Shown: in pieces, positions 53,028-63,400 of the stretch
How the letters are laid out: every line of letters begins with the position of its first letter
Position numbering within the stretch: position 1 is the stretch's first letter
Assembly: GCA_010672965.1 (NCBI GenBank)
Contig: JAAHFN010000013.1
Location: 1 to 64,000 of the forward strand
Direction of reading: 5' to 3'
DNA from: Oscillatoria sp. SIO1A7
Lineage (GTDB): Bacteria; Cyanobacteriota; Cyanobacteriia; Cyanobacteriales; Laspinemataceae
DNA length: 64,000 bases
Notes under the pieces: model-generated
What the model saw: only the letters and a program-made list of their open reading frames with translations
The model's database searches: none
What the model was told of the DNA's origin: nothing
Program-made: the position numbers and the translations under genes

Positions 53028-56000
53028 ATGCTTAACCTTCCCGGATACCAGATTCTGGCGCTAATCTACGAAAGTGAGAACTCGCTGGTCTATCGCGGTC
53101 GTCGAGAGCGGGATAATCTACCCGTTATCTTGAAAAGGCTCAAAAAAGACCGTCCCAGCACAGAAGAAATCGCCAGATACGAGCGAGAATATAAAATAAC
53201 CCGCTCGCTCAATAATCGGGAAGGAACTATTAAGGCATACGGATTGGAAAAAAATGCCAATGGCTTGGTTATGGTTCTAGAGGACTTTGGGGGCGAATCC
53301 TTGAGAACATTAATGGATTCCCAAAGGTTTACGCTTTTAGGATTTTTAACGATAGCTATAAAAATAGCCGAGAGCTTGGGAGAGATTCACGCTTCGGGGG
53401 CAATTCACAAAGATATAAACCCATCTAATATCGCAATCAATCCAGCTACGGGACAACTAAAAATTATAGACTTTAGCATTGCCAGTTTATTATTAAATCG
53501 CGAAAATGCGTCGAGCAACAATACAGACTTAGAAGGAACTTTTGCTTATATATCGCCGGAGCAAACGGGAAGAATGAACCGAACGGTGGATTACCGAACG
53601 GATTTTTATTCTTTAGGAATAACATTTTACGAGCTGCTGGCAAATAGATTGCCTTTTGAGGTAACCGATGCAATGGAGTTAATCCATTGCCATATTGCCA
53701 GAGAGCCAGTACCTCTTAAGGAACTAAACTCCGAGATTCCCAAACCCGTTTCCGAAATAACGATGAAGTTGTTAGCAAAAACGACGGAGGAACGATACCA
53801 AAGCGCCTGGGGTTTGAAGGCGGATTTGGAAGAATGTCTGAGCCAACTTCAGCACCAAGGCAATATTTCAGAATTTACCCTTGGCAGTCAAGATATTTCC
53901 GAAGCATTTGAGATTACCCAAAAACTATATGGTAGGGAACGGGAAATAAAAACTTTGCTGGCAGCATTCGATCGCGTTAGCCAGGGAGCCAAAGAGATGA
54001 TGCTGGTGGCGGGATATTCCGGGATTGGCAAATCAGCGTTGATTGGGGAAGTTTATAAGCCGGTGGCCGAGAAAGGGGGGTATTTTGTCTCGGGAAAATT
54101 CGATCAATTTCAGCGGAGCATTCCTTACTCGGCAGTAGTGAGCGCTTTTTCTGAGTTAGTGCGGCTGTTGCTAAGCGAAAGTGAAGAACAGCTAAATGTA
54201 TGGCGCGAAAAACTTTTGGCAGCATTCGGACCTAACGGGCAAATCATTATTGATGTGATTCCGGAGGTGGAATTAATTGTAGGGCCACAACCGCCAGTGC
54301 AAGAACTCAAGCCGGCTGAATCTCAAAACCGCTTTAATCTGGTTTTTCAGAATTTTATCCGGGTATTTTGCGCTCCAGAACATCCCCTGGTAATTTTTCT
54401 AGACGACTTGCAATGGGCGGACTCGGCGTCGTTGAAATCGATCGCCCTAATGATGACAGACGATCGCACGCAACATCTATTTCTGATTGGGGCTTATAGA
54501 GATAATGAAGTAAGCCCGACTCATCCTTTAATAATGACTGTGGAAGCCCTGCGCCAGGAAGAGGCGATCGTCAACCAGTACGCGCTGGCGCCCTTAAACC
54601 TGGAGCAAATTGCCGAACTGATTTCAGATACTTTGCATAGCAATCCTCGCTCGGTCAGACCGCTGGCGGAACTGGTAGTGCGGAAAACACAGGGCAATCC
54701 CTTCTTTGTCAATGAGTTTCTCAAAACCCTTTATCAGGAAAATCTGCTTACTTTTAATCCCCCGAACGCTGGCAGCAGTAAATGGGGATGGCAATGGGAC
54801 ATTGCTGAAATTGAAGCAGTAGGCATTACCGAAAATGTGGTCGATCTGATGATTGGCAAGTTAAAAAAACTGCCAGAGTCAACTCAGCAGGTTTTGCGTC
54901 TGGGAGCCTGCTTGGGCAACAAATTCGACTTAAACACCATATCGCTGATTCACGAACAAGAGGCAGGAGAAACCTTCAAACATCTTTTGCCTGCGATTAA
55001 GGAAGGATTAATCCTGCCAATTTCCGACGAGGAGATAGAGCTAGAGACGCTTATTAATTTACCGCTATTGGTGCTGAATTATAAATTTTTGCACGATCGC
55101 GTACAACAAGCGGCTTATACCCTGATAGACGATTCTCAGAAACAAGCGGTTCATCTTAGAATTGGGCGGATGTTGCTGGCGAGTACCCCAGAAGAATATA
55201 GGGTAGAAAGAGCTTTCGAGCTGGTAGATCATCTCAATGTCGGGCGAGATCTGATAGAGGAGGATATAGAGAAAATAGAATTGTCAGCCTTGAATTTAGA
55301 GGCAGGGAAAAAAGCGAAAGACGCCACCGCTTATGTGGCAGCTAAGGACTATTTGACTACTGGCATAGAGGGTTTGACAGATAATTTCTGGGAAGAGTAT
55401 TACGATTTGGCATTTGCCTTGCATAAGGAACGGGCAGATGTGGAGTATTTAAACGGTAACTTCGAGGAATCAGAAAAATTTATCGATTTGACCTTAAAAA
55501 ATGCCAAGAAAATTCTAGAAAAAGCAGAGATATATAATCTGCTGCTGGTGCAGTATGCCCTGCGCGCTAAATATGACGAGGCGGTAAAAGCGGCGAGAGA
55601 GGCGCTGGCTTTATTAGGAGTAGAGTTGCCAGAAGAAGGAGAGCTAGAAACGGCGATCGCTTCAGAATTTGCTGCCGCTAAAGAAAAGTGGGGCGATCGA
55701 GATATCGGCTCTTTGATAAACGAGCCAGAGATGACAATACCGGAGAAGAAAGTAGCCGTAAAGTTGCTTAGCAACTTAGCGACATCGGCATACCTGACCA
55801 GCCCTCAGCTCTGGACGGTAGTTTTTGTCAAAGCAGTCAATATTTCTCTAGAATATGGAAGCACCCCAGAATCTTGTCTGTGCTACACGAACTACGGAAT
55901 TTTGCTAACCTCCGTGTTTGGAGATTATAAATCTGCTTACCAGTTTGGCTTGCTAGCCATGAAACTGATTGATAAGTGGAATGCTCGGGACTTAAAATGC

Positions 56001-58481
56001 AAAGCTTCCATAGGGTTGGCCAATGGAATAAATTCCTGGTTCGAGCATATCAAAGAGTCAAACCCAATGAACAACGAGGGTTATCAGTCAGCTTTAGAAT
56101 CGGGGGATTTAGAATTTGCAGGCTATGCCCTGCATAATTTGGCAATTAACGGTTTTATTCAAGGCAAAAATCTGGAGCAAATTTTAGACGAAGTGCCCAG
56201 ATATTTGCAATTTACCCAAAAGACAAAAAATCAGCTATCAACCGATATGCTGATCGGGCTGCGGCTGGCGCTGTGCAACTTAACCGGTGTAAGCAGCGAA
56301 AAATTTTCGTTCGATACAGACCAGATAAGCGAAGCAGAGTATGTGGAAAGCTGTCAGTCCCGGCAAAACCTCTACGGACTGTGCATTTATCAGATTCGCA
56401 AGCTACAAATACTCTATATGTATGGGGATTTAGAAGCATCTCTTGCTTGTGCTGAATCTACGGAAAAGCTACTGCCTTTTATTACAGGGACTATACCCGT
56501 AGCCGACTATACATTTTACTCCTGCCTGGTTTTTGCGGCTCTGTACCCAGAAGCTATAGAATCGGAGCAAAAAGAATATTGGCAAAAACTAGAAGCAGGC
56601 TGGGAAAAAATGAAGGTGTGGACCTCCTACTGCGAGGATAATTTTCTGCATAAGTGTTTGCTGATGGAAGCAGAAATGGCGCGAATTTCAGGTAGAGACT
56701 TGGAGGCAATAGATTTGTACGATCGCGCCATCCAATCCGCCACCGAATATGATTTTATCCAAAAGGAAGCTTTGGCCAACGAACTGGCAGCTAAATTCTG
56801 GTCGGCTAGAGGCAAGGATAAGATCGCGAACCTATACGCAACGGAAGCGTACTATGGCTATCAACGCTGGGGCGCGAAACGCAAGGTACTGGATTTACAA
56901 GAAATTTACCCGCAGTTGCAGGGTAAAAAACAGACGGAAACGCATATGCCCGGAAAAATTCCTACTGCAACTTACACTTCTAGCGGGGGGTCGGGAGTTC
57001 TAGATTTGGCGGCGGTGATGAAGGCAACTAATGCGATTTCCAGCGAAATTGTCCTGGATAAGTTGCTGGGAACTTTGATGAAAATTTCGATTGAGAATGC
57101 CGGAGCCAGAAAAGGGGTTCTCATTTTACCGGAAGATGGAAAACTGGCGATCGCAGCCAAGGCATCTGTGGATCGAGATGAAGTGGTCTTGCAGGCATCT
57201 AGTTCGTTTGCTATACCCGAACAGTCGGCTAATGAATCGGAGTCAAAAACTAACGGCTCTTTAGCTTCTGCCCCCGGACGGGATTTGCCGCTGACAGTGA
57301 TTAATTATGTAGAGCGATCGCGCCAGGATGTGGTCTTGGGCAATGCCGCCAAGGAAGGACGATTTACCACAGATCCCTATATTGCCAAACGGCAACTAAA
57401 ATCGGTCTTATGTACCCCTATTCTCAATCAAGGCAAGCTGATTGGCATTCTCTACTTGGAAAATAACTTAACCGCCCAAGCCTTTACGCCCGATCGCCTA
57501 GAAGTGTTGCGGCTTATCTCTTCCCAGGGGGCTATTTCTTTGGAAAATGCGCTGCTGTATGCTTCCTTGGAACAAAAGGTGGCCGAGAGAACTCAGGAAA
57601 TCGAAGAGAAAAACCTGAGTCTGGAACAAACTCTGCACGAGCTGCAGCGCACCCAAGCCCACTTAATTCAAACTGAAAAAATGTCGGGTCTGGGGAATCT
57701 GGTCGCCGGAGTTGCTCACGAAATCAATAACCCGGTTAGCTTTATCTACGGAAATATAGCCCCCGCGAGGGATTACGTCGAAGAGCTGCTGAAATTGATA
57801 GAACTATACCAAGAGCATTATCCAGAACCCGTAGCCGAGATTGAAGAAGAAATCGAGGATATGGATCTGGAATTTATGGTGGAAGACCTGCAAAAGCTCT
57901 TGGGTTCTATGGGTGCGGGAGCAGAGCGCATCCGGGATATTGTCTTGTCTTTGCGCAACTTCTCGCGCTTGGACGAATCGGGTATGAAGCCGGTGAATCT
58001 GCATGAAGGCATTGATAGTACCATCGTACTTTTGGAGCCCCGCCTGCGAGAAGAAGGGGGACGGATAGAGATTCAGACGATTAAAAAGTATGGGCAACTG
58101 CCAAAGGTAACCTGCAATGCTGCCCAGTTGAATCAGGTATTTATGAATATTCTCAGCAATGCGATCGATATTTTAGAAGATAGAAGAAGCCAGCCAAAAG
58201 GAGCCGAGAAGCCGACTATAACCATTAGTACCGCTACCACAGATCGCAATTCTGTAACGATTGAAATTGCAGATAATGGCCCCGGAATGACTGAGGAGGT
58301 GCGTCAAAAGATTTTTAACCCCTTCTTTACTACCAAGCCGGTGGGTTCCGGTACGGGTTTGGGGCTGTCTATTAGCTACCAAGTTGTGGCGGACTCTCAT
58401 AATGGAGAGCTTTCCTGCGTTTCCTCCCCAGGAAAGGGCGCTTCCTTTACTATGGAACTACCGATTAAACCTAAAAACTAA
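53028..58481 (+). CDS. Trifunctional Ser/Thr kinase / AAA-type ATPase / GAF-sensor histidine kinase
   Basis: A 1817-residue protein from ATG 53028 (MLNLPGYQIL, the family N-terminus; a GTG at 53007 is in frame). Domains: Ser/Thr kinase (1-265) with Lys36, HKD at 127-129 and DFS at 148-150; AAA-type ATPase (about 295-620) with Walker A GYSGIGKSA (Lys335) and Walker B LVIFLDDLQWAD; a long helical TPR-like region (about 650-1300); GAF (about 1330-1490); a coiled coil; and a histidine kinase with His1564 in GVAHEINNP, the N-box NILSNAIDI, DNGPGMT and GSGTGLGLSIS. This layout is widespread in filamentous cyanobacteria and is thought to link Ser/Thr and His signalling. No response regulator is adjacent. 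Confidence 0.95.
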   Translation: MLNLPGYQILALIYESENSLVYRGRRERDNLPVILKRLKKDRPSTEEIARYEREYKITRSLNNREGTIKAYGLEKNANGLVMVLEDFGGESLRTLMDSQRFTLLGFLTIAIKIAESLGEIHASGAIHKDINPSNIAINPATGQLKIIDFSIASLLLNRENASSNNTDLEGTFAYISPEQTGRMNRTVDYRTDFYSLGITFYELLANRLPFEVTDAMELIHCHIAREPVPLKELNSEIPKPVSEITMKLLAKTTEERYQSAWGLKADLEECLSQLQHQGNISEFTLGSQDISEAFEITQKLYGREREIKTLLAAFDRVSQGAKEMMLVAGYSGIGKSALIGEVYKPVAEKGGYFVSGKFDQFQRSIPYSAVVSAFSELVRLLLSESEEQLNVWREKLLAAFGPNGQIIIDVIPEVELIVGPQPPVQELKPAESQNRFNLVFQNFIRVFCAPEHPLVIFLDDLQWADSASLKSIALMMTDDRTQHLFLIGAYRDNEVSPTHPLIMTVEALRQEEAIVNQYALAPLNLEQIAELISDTLHSNPRSVRPLAELVVRKTQGNPFFVNEFLKTLYQENLLTFNPPNAGSSKWGWQWDIAEIEAVGITENVVDLMIGKLKKLPESTQQVLRLGACLGNKFDLNTISLIHEQEAGETFKHLLPAIKEGLILPISDEEIELETLINLPLLVLNYKFLHDRVQQAAYTLIDDSQKQAVHLRIGRMLLASTPEEYRVERAFELVDHLNVGRDLIEEDIEKIELSALNLEAGKKAKDATAYVAAKDYLTTGIEGLTDNFWEEYYDLAFALHKERADVEYLNGNFEESEKFIDLTLKNAKKILEKAEIYNLLLVQYALRAKYDEAVKAAREALALLGVELPEEGELETAIASEFAAAKEKWGDRDIGSLINEPEMTIPEKKVAVKLLSNLATSAYLTSPQLWTVVFVKAVNISLEYGSTPESCLCYTNYGILLTSVFGDYKSAYQFGLLAMKLIDKWNARDLKCKASIGLANGINSWFEHIKESNPMNNEGYQSALESGDLEFAGYALHNLAINGFIQGKNLEQILDEVPRYLQFTQKTKNQLSTDMLIGLRLALCNLTGVSSEKFSFDTDQISEAEYVESCQSRQNLYGLCIYQIRKLQILYMYGDLEASLACAESTEKLLPFITGTIPVADYTFYSCLVFAALYPEAIESEQKEYWQKLEAGWEKMKVWTSYCEDNFLHKCLLMEAEMARISGRDLEAIDLYDRAIQSATEYDFIQKEALANELAAKFWSARGKDKIANLYATEAYYGYQRWGAKRKVLDLQEIYPQLQGKKQTETHMPGKIPTATYTSSGGSGVLDLAAVMKATNAISSEIVLDKLLGTLMKISIENAGARKGVLILPEDGKLAIAAKASVDRDEVVLQASSSFAIPEQSANESESKTNGSLASAPGRDLPLTVINYVERSRQDVVLGNAAKEGRFTTDPYIAKRQLKSVLCTPILNQGKLIGILYLENNLTAQAFTPDRLEVLRLISSQGAISLENALLYASLEQKVAERTQEIEEKNLSLEQTLHELQRTQAHLIQTEKMSGLGNLVAGVAHEINNPVSFIYGNIAPARDYVEELLKLIELYQEHYPEPVAEIEEEIEDMDLEFMVEDLQKLLGSMGAGAERIRDIVLSLRNFSRLDESGMKPVNLHEGIDSTIVLLEPRLREEGGRIEIQTIKKYGQLPKVTCNAAQLNQVFMNILSNAIDILEDRRSQPKGAEKPTITISTATTDRNSVTIEIADNGPGMTEEVRQKIFNPFFTTKPVGSGTGLGLSISYQVVADSHNGELSCVSSPGKGASFTMELPIKPKN

Positions 58482-58822
58482 GGGTGTGGCCTGTGGGGTG
58501 TGGCTTGTGGGGTGTGGGGTGTGGGAAAAAACGCTCGCTATCCCTAAATCTGTTGGAAGCCGCAAACCTCGTCAAAACGACCAAAAAGCCGAGCGAGTCA
58601 ACACCCTAGTCGCAGAACCAGGTATGCACCAAAACATCGACAACATAGCAGTTAGCAATAAGCTTTCAGCAGTCAGCTTATGCGCGTCGCAGGCTGCACC
58701 ACCATACGAGTAAGGCTGCTCTTAGCCAAGGCAAACCTTGAATTATCTAAGACCAAAAATGCGTAATGCTATATAATTTTTCAAAAATATGCAGTCCCTA
58801 CAGAGCTTGCCTGGAAGTCAAA

Positions 58823-58975
58823 CTAATTCTGCGCCAGTTGCCCAGCAGAGCTAGCAGTAGAGATTGAGTTATCTTGTAATCGCAGGTTTACCTGATGCGA
58901 TGATGGCTCGGCTACGCTCAGCAATAACTGGAGCGATAAGGTGATGCCAACAGCTAGTAGTAGTTTTTCTATCAT
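58823..58975 (-). CDS. Small secreted peptide, unknown
   Basis: A 50-residue open frame on the minus strand begins MIEKLLLAVGITLSLQLLL, a typical signal peptide core, with a probable cleavage after SVAEP or nearby, leaving about 28 polar residues (SSHQVNLRLQDNS and onward, ending GQLAQN). GGGAGG lies eight to ten bases before the ATG, which supports translation. It lies alone in a gap of about 800 bases. The mature part has no cysteine and does not carry the C-terminal RGSGR of PatS/PatX-type inhibitory peptides. The function is unknown, and expression is unproven. The stretch 58482-58822 also has a GTGTGGG tract and a possible gene relic at 58545-58660. Confidence 0.5.
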   Translation of the reverse strand: MIEKLLLAVGITLSLQLLLSVAEPSSHQVNLRLQDNSISTASSAGQLAQN

Positions 58976-59278
58976 TTCCAACCTCCCACTCACAACTTGA
59001 TAGTGCCGTTATTAGTATATTCGCGTATTTATAGCCAGTATGGGGCGATCGATATACCGTAGGGATCGTGATAAATTTTCTGTAGTTTGGCGATCGCGAT
59101 CGCTTTTATTTTTTCTAATTGGCAATTTAGTTAAAACTAACTGGTAATATTAAGATATTGGTCCCCATCTTTACCATCCCTTCCGAATCCCTCCCTATCC
59201 AAGGGTCCTCATAAAAACTGCCAGAAAAAGCTAAAAAGCACGGTATTTTATATTTGTGAAATTATTTGTAGTCTTGAG

Positions 59279-59902
59279 ATGAACGAACCTAAAACCCAAA
59301 CTCAAACCGCTCTTTCCTTAAGCGATACCTTGGTGAAACTCCCCAGCCATAAGTTTTATCGACAGACATTCATGTTCGATGAATTGCTGGCTATCCTGCT
59401 GTGGGCGGTAACGCGGATTTCTTATGATGTCAAATGCTTGGTGGATGGAACCAGATGCAGAGCTATTCAGCCGAGTTGGGGGTGGGATATAGGGACAGTT
59501 CGTTTGTTGGCGATCGCTACCATCAAGATTCGTGGCGAGGAAACTCCTTTAGAAATTGACTGCAAAACCGGAGCAACTCCCACTTGGTTATTGCCAGATA
59601 GCGCTGTAATTCAGTCGGATACAAATCTGGTTTGCCGAGAACCCCGACAAGTGGGCAACATCTTGCGCGAACTCAAAGAGGAATTGCAAGCGGCTTGCGA
59701 GGAAACCACAGATTTCTTAGTGCCAACGCGATTGGGTTATCCCGCAATTGAGTTTTTGCACCCGGGACAAGAATGGCGACAAGCGGAAATGCGTTTGGAT
59801 TTGGAAATTAGCTTTCTTTCAGATAACCCCAGAGATGGCAACGGACAAACTCGAACTAATGCAGCCCTAAATAAACCCGTTCTGCCCCTGGGCGAGCATT
59901 AG
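59279..59902 (+). CDS. Conserved-looking protein of unknown function
   Basis: A 207-residue protein without signal peptide or transmembrane segment. The middle part alternates beta strands and short helices: YDVKCLVDGTRCRAIQ, GTVRLLAIATIKIRG, LEIDCKTGATPTWLLPDSAVI, then a helix ILRELKEELQAACEE, and a C-terminal LEFSFLS-like strand (LDLEISFLSDNP). No family was recognised. The ATG at 59279 follows an AT-rich leader, and the upstream 300 bases (58976-59278) contain no other gene. It is followed by a dense GTGTGGG repeat tract and is not obviously in an operon. Confidence 0.65.
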   Translation: MNEPKTQTQTALSLSDTLVKLPSHKFYRQTFMFDELLAILLWAVTRISYDVKCLVDGTRCRAIQPSWGWDIGTVRLLAIATIKIRGEETPLEIDCKTGATPTWLLPDSAVIQSDTNLVCREPRQVGNILRELKEELQAACEETTDFLVPTRLGYPAIEFLHPGQEWRQAEMRLDLEISFLSDNPRDGNGQTRTNAALNKPVLPLGEH

Positions 59903-59904
59903 AA

Positions 59905-60025
59905 TTTAGGGTGTGGGGTGTGGGGTGTGGGGTGTGGGGTGTGGGGTGTGGGGTGTAGGGAGTGGGGGGTAGGGTGTGGGGGGTGTGGGGTGGGGGGGGG
60001 GGGGTGTTGGGGGAGGGGGGTGGGT
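59905..60025. repeat. GTGTGGG heptamer tract with a G-rich run
   Basis: About eight GGTGTGG units degrade into a G run (13 consecutive G at about 59991-60003) and GGGGGAGGGGGG. The rest of 60026-60450 is AT-rich with no gene, presumably the upstream region of the giant adhesin. Confidence 0.88.
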
Positions 60026-60450
60026 ACAATTATTTCCTTATCGAATGGAATTTAGTTGGCAGTTGGCCCCAAAAAGACGCTTCTTAAAAGCGGCCATGTG
60101 TAGGATACCAAGTTTTGCGAATTTTGTGTAATTAATTTTGATCAACTACTTATATTTGGCAATTTGCGTAAGTCCTAGATAAAAAGAAGCGCTTACCTCT
60201 TGTACTTATTTAGCGACTATCTAGAAGCAAATTGCTGCTATCGTATATAAGAAAAACTTATAACTCATATAAAAAAGATAAGTAAATTGTATAAATAAAG
60301 CCTTGCAAAGGATTATTTTTATGGGTATATATAGATTGAGGTAAAGCCAGAGAAACTACGGGCTAAAGGAGCTGAAGGCTATAAAGGTCCAATTTAGCCG
60401 AAAAGCAAATTAGATTTGAGCAGGGCCTGCAATCTACCCCCTTTAAAACC

Positions 60451-63400
60451 ATGCTATTTAACCTGGGCGATCGCCACGGAATCTATAGCTCCATCAACTA
60501 CTTAGGAGCCAACAACAGCTCGAACTATTACAGCTTCGTCCCCACAGTTGGGGGAGCGAGCCAAATAGCCGTGGAAAATATCGGCATCGGCAACCTATCA
60601 ATAGAAGTCATCTCGGGAAACGAGACACTATATATAAGTGAAGCGACTGCCGGGGAAATAGCATGGACTGACCTGAACTTAACTCAGGGACGAGAATACT
60701 TTCTGAAAATATCGTCTCTTGACGAAAGCGGAGGATACTTTGCCAGTATCGGGGTGGGGAACGATACGATAATTGACCCCATAACTGGCATGAGAGTTTG
60801 GGGCTCGGACATAGAATCGGGACTATTCACCGTCGGCAGTTCTGGAGAAATAGAATCCAACTGGAAATACGACGGCGGTGCTTATCAAGGGGAATTAGCT
60901 GCTTTCAGCATAACGGGAATGGAAGCGCTGCCCCTAGGGAGCGAAGCCTTCATAAAAGAAGCTGCCCGTAGAAGCAAAAGTGGCAGACTGCTGGGCAATA
61001 TCCTCTTTTCAGACCCTCAGGAAGGAGCAGAGCTAAGCGGGCCTCTATCGGAGCCAAAGGATTGGAATTTCGGAACCTACCTCGGGCCGAAAACATTCCA
61101 GATGACCCCCGGCGATACCTTCGCCCTGATGCTGGTGCCCAACGGCACCGTAGAAGAAGTATTTAACGACCCTGCAATAGGCGGCGACAAGCGACCTTTA
61201 TTCTCAATAGCCACCGCCAACCCCAGCGATGCTTTTCACCTCGGGCAAGTCGCAGATGTAAACGGTACTGGCAGCGCCTTCGTAATGGAGGACTTGCGAG
61301 TCGATACGGGCTCGGACAAAGATTACGATGACGTTATTTTTGAGTTCAAAGGGGCGAAAGGATTTGCAGTAGATGTAGCTTCGGTCATCAGTCCAACCCT
61401 AGACTGGCGAGACGGAGCATTGGGTCAGCAGCTAATAGATTCTGTTACTCCGTCGCCGGTGACAGTGACTGTTGCCTTGGCCAACGATACGGGAAGCAGT
61501 AATAGCGATCGCCTCACCTCAGACTTGACCTTAACGGGTACTGTCACCAGCGACAGCGAAATAGCCCAACTCGTTGCCAGATTCCAAGGACAAGAAATTC
61601 CCGTTGACGTAACCGATGCCCTATCCTCGGATGGCAGCTTTCTCCTAAGTCGCGACCGATTAGAAACTGTATTTGGCGCGCCTCTAGAAGATGCAAGCCA
61701 GAGTCATACCATTATCTTGCAAGCAGTTTCAGCCGAAGGAATCGCCTCAGCCCCAGTTGAAATACGCGCAATTTTAGACGCTACGCCGCCAGCAGTAATA
61801 TTCGGCTTAGCTCCATCAGACGACACGCCGCCAGTCGGAGACTCGGCAACCGAAATATCGCCGGTAACTTTAGCGGGGGAAACGGAACCGAGTAGCAAAG
61901 TTGTTTTGCTCGAAACAGGCGAAGAGCAAATAGCGGACGAAACCGGTAAATTTCAATTCTCCGGCGTGGCACTGGTTCTCGGAGAAAATCCCTTTAACTT
62001 AGAAGTCACCGATGCGGCGGGCAACAAAACCCAAACAACCTCTACCATTACCCACGGAGCCTCAAAACCAGTTATTGTCGCAGCCCTAGCGAACGATACG
62101 GGAATTTCCGACAGCGACAAAATTACCAAAGATGCCACCATAGCGGGCTCTGTTGCCGACGAAAGCCCAATATCCAAGTTAGTGGCTCGTTTCGAGGGTC
62201 GCCCCCTACATGAAATAACCGACCTAATCTCTGACGGCAACTTCTCCTTAAATTTAGAAAAATTAGAAGAAATTTATGGAGAAACCCTGCCCGACGGCAC
62301 CCATACCTTATCCCTGCAAGCGACAGACTCAAACGGCAATCTATCGGACAAATACGAGCTAACCTTTACTCTAGACTCTACTGCGCCGACAGTCATATTT
62401 GGCTTAGCTCCCGATTTCGACACGCCGCCGGATGGAGATGGAATAACGACAATTTCGCCGGTGACATTATCGGGACAGACCGAGGCCGGCGCGGCAGTGG
62501 TTCTGGCCGAAACAGGAACGACCGTTACTGCCAACGATGGAGGAGAATTTGACTTCAGCCAAGTCGAGCTGGAATTGGGATCTAACTCTTTCTCAGTCCA
62601 AGCCACGGATCTAGCCGGGAATGTAGGCTCTGGCCAGCAAGCTATTATTCGCAACGAGCCGGATGCGACGCCGCCGATTATTAGCATCGGGCTGGCCAAC
62701 GATACCGGAATTTCCGACAGCGACAAGATTACTTCCTCTGCTGAAATAACTGGGACTATAACAGAAGAAAGCGCTATTTCCCAAGTGGTGGCTGCCTTTA
62801 ACGACAGCACCGACTGGTTAGATATAACTTCTTACTTAAAACCGGATAATAGCTTCGACTATACCGAAGCGATTCTGGCAGAAATATTCGGCAGCTCGCC
62901 CTTGCCCGACGGCAGCCATACCCTCAAGCTGCGAGCAACAGACGATCGCGGCAACCTCTCAGAAGTAGCGGAATTCGAGTTTGTCCTGGATACGGTAATT
63001 GAAGGCAGCTTCGGTTTAGACCCAGCTTTCGATACAGAACCTGCCGGCGACGGGCAAACGGAACTGGAAACAGTGACTCTGACCGGGGAAACCGAGGCGG
63101 GAGCGAGGATAGTTCTCCAGGATTCTTCAACCAATGCTTCCGACAGCGGATCTTTCCAATTCTCCGGCATCGGCTTGCAACTGGGAGCAAACGAATTTGA
63201 AATAGTTATCTCCGATGCAGCGGGTAACGAGCTGACTCTCAATAAAGTATTTACCCGAGTAGAAATATTCTCGGATACGGAGCCGCCGGTAATTAGTCTG
63301 GGCTTGCAAGAAGATACCGGAATTTCCGACAGCGACTCGATAACCAACAATCCCACCATAGTCGGCAAAGCAGTAGATGCCAGTTATGTAGCGCGCCTAG

